In this document: piece after piece, positions 63,303 through 64,000 of the stretch
Layout: each line of letters begins with the position of its first letter
How positions within the stretch are numbered: position 1 is the stretch's first letter
Assembly: GCF_023149135.1 (NCBI RefSeq)
Contig: NZ_JAIWJX010000002.1
Coordinates: forward strand, 2,418,001-2,482,000
Direction of reading: 5' to 3'
Source: Fictibacillus marinisediminis
Lineage (GTDB): Bacteria > Bacillota > Bacilli > Bacillales > Fictibacillaceae
Length of the DNA: 64,000 nt
Notes under the pieces: generated by a model
The model's input: the letters and a program-made list of their open reading frames with translations, nothing else
What the model was told of the DNA's origin: nothing
The model's database searches: none
Position numbers and translations under genes: made by a program

Positions 63303-64000
63303 CTGCCCTTCCTAGTACGAGACGTATTTTAAAGTAAGAGATGTCATCTCCGAGGCTTTCTTTTATGCGTTTTAGTTTTTTAGTCTTCAGCTTTTCAAAA
63401 GCAGCTGCTATCTTTTCTTGTTCCTGCTCGGTTACGTAAGGTTCGATCGAAAAGTTGGGATAGTGGATCGCAATCTCTACTAAGTGGTCTTCAATTGTGC
63501 TTTTTTTCATCTTTCTGATCAGGATGATCTGTTCCATGCTATTTCCAGATCTCAGCAATCTCCACGTCTTTTGAGCGGATACTGTGAGAGGATCGTTTAT
63601 TTCCAAACAGTTTACGAGTTTGTTCAATACGGGGTAAAATTTTTGCCCTTCTTCTGCATGCATGAGAAGATAGTGGAGCACAGAACGGAAAATAAGTTCA
63701 GAATCCTCTACAGGCAGCCCTAATACATTAGCCGCTTGGTTATTCGTGAGACCTGTTCTTCCGTACCTGCTTAATTTTAATACAAATATCTCTGCATGGC
63801 GGCCGGGCAGTTCACCGAGGAGTGAAAGAAATTCTCTGTATAACTGATCCGCCTCCGCCTGCCTCTCGTTCTGCTTCGGAAATATTCTTTTCACCTGATA
63901 AAGTGTCACCGGGTCTCTTGAAACCGGCAGAAAATCATATTTGTTTCGGGTACAGTGAGATAATGCTTGTATGTATAAAGCAAGAAGCCTGTAAAATGGA
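63268..64000 (-). CDS. ypbB: YpbB helix-turn-helix protein, partial (N-terminus beyond the window)
   Basis: The frame is open from the window edge to 63268, about 243 residues; the start lies outside. The ORF that begins at GTG 63909 is only a part, since the frame continues upstream (FYRLLALYIQALSH). The C-terminal region (IRKMKKSTIEDHLVEIAIHY) resembles the helix-turn-helix domain found in RecQ-associated proteins. It overlaps recS by 35 bases. It may assist RecS, but this is inference. Confidence 0.82.
   Translation of the reverse strand, partial: PFYRLLALYIQALSHCTRNKYDFLPVSRDPVTLYQVKRIFPKQNERQAEADQLYREFLSLLGELPGRHAEIFVLKLSRYGRTGLTNNQAANVLGLPVEDSELIFRSVLHYLLMHAEEGQKFYPVLNKLVNCLEINDPLTVSAQKTWRLLRSGNSMEQIILIRKMKKSTIEDHLVEIAIHYPNFSIEPYVTEQEQEKIAAAFEKLKTKKLKRIKESLGDDISYFKIRLVLGRAGDRIGAGSPVK

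Noticed and set aside
1..64000. Prophage, transposon, defence island, tRNA or rRNA genes
   Set aside because: No integrase, transposase, phage structural gene, CRISPR array or tRNA/rRNA pattern was seen; gene content is core Bacillaceae throughout.

Overview
The window is a gene-dense, chromosomal stretch of an endospore-forming Bacillaceae bacterium. Almost every gene lies on the minus strand, and the order follows the Bacillus subtilis segment from ypbB/recS to ypoC, read right to left. Spore genes (spoIVA, sleB, ypeB, a spoVIF-like gene, ypjB), bacillithiol genes (bshA, bshB1, bdr), TRAP (mtrB) and the menaquinol:cytochrome c reductase genes all fit this. The presence of menaquinone genes of the futalosine type argues against B. 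subtilis itself; a Fictibacillus-like or related genus is my guess, not shown by the sequence. I see no rRNA, tRNA, CRISPR array, insertion sequence or prophage.

Layout from high to low coordinates, which is the direction of transcription. 64000-57476: ypbB (cut by the window edge), recS, ypbD, a short YpbE-like protein and ypbF. Next comes an accessory pocket (a small orphan ORF, a CBS-domain protein and a MerR-type regulator with a B12 photoreceptor signature), followed by the ClpC adaptor gene ypbH/mecB. 57311-48408: ddl, a frameshifted glutamate dehydrogenase, bdr, a frameshifted asparaginase, prsW, the cortex-lysis pair sleB-ypeB, the c-di-GMP receptor motI and ypfB. 48216-38499: cmk-plsC-rpsA, plus-strand ypzI, yphA, der-plsY-gpsA, a spoVIF-like gene, yphE-yphF and spoIVA. 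38256-31593: hbs, folE-mtrB, then the prenylquinone cluster hepS-menG-mqnP-ubiX-mqnA-hepT, then ndk. 31473-24799: cheR, then a TRAP-controlled trpDCFBA-hisC operon that lacks trpE. 24800-24484: a promoter, 5' hairpin and terminator that look like a small RNA gene. 24483-17570: ypiA-ypiB-ypiF, qcrABC, ypjA-ypjB and a YugP-type metalloprotease. 17214-16342: plus-strand ypjC. 16196-1: ypjD-dapB-mgsA-bshB1-bshA-cca-birA, panBCD, dinG-ypmA-ypmB-aspB-asnS, dnaD-nth-ypoC.

Several genes work together. MtrB (TRAP) is encoded about 6 kb from its own target, the 11-repeat trp leader. HepS/HepT, MqnP, UbiX, MqnA and MenG supply menaquinone, which QcrABC oxidises. PanBCD make pantothenate. BshA/BshB1 make bacillithiol, whose disulfide Bdr reduces.

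The points most worth a second look are these. (1) A candidate sRNA between hisC and ypiA has an anti-Shine-Dalgarno loop. (2) The trp leader is intact but trpE, aroF, aroB, aroH, tyrA and aroE are missing, and a small ORF sits where trpE should start. (3) Futalosine-pathway genes are inserted in the hepS-menG-hepT operon. (4) A CarH/LitR-like B12 light sensor is present. (5) Two neighbouring catabolic genes are each broken by one missing G in a G-run, which may be sequencing error. (6) A dispersed intergenic repeat family is present. (7) A structured leader precedes panB.
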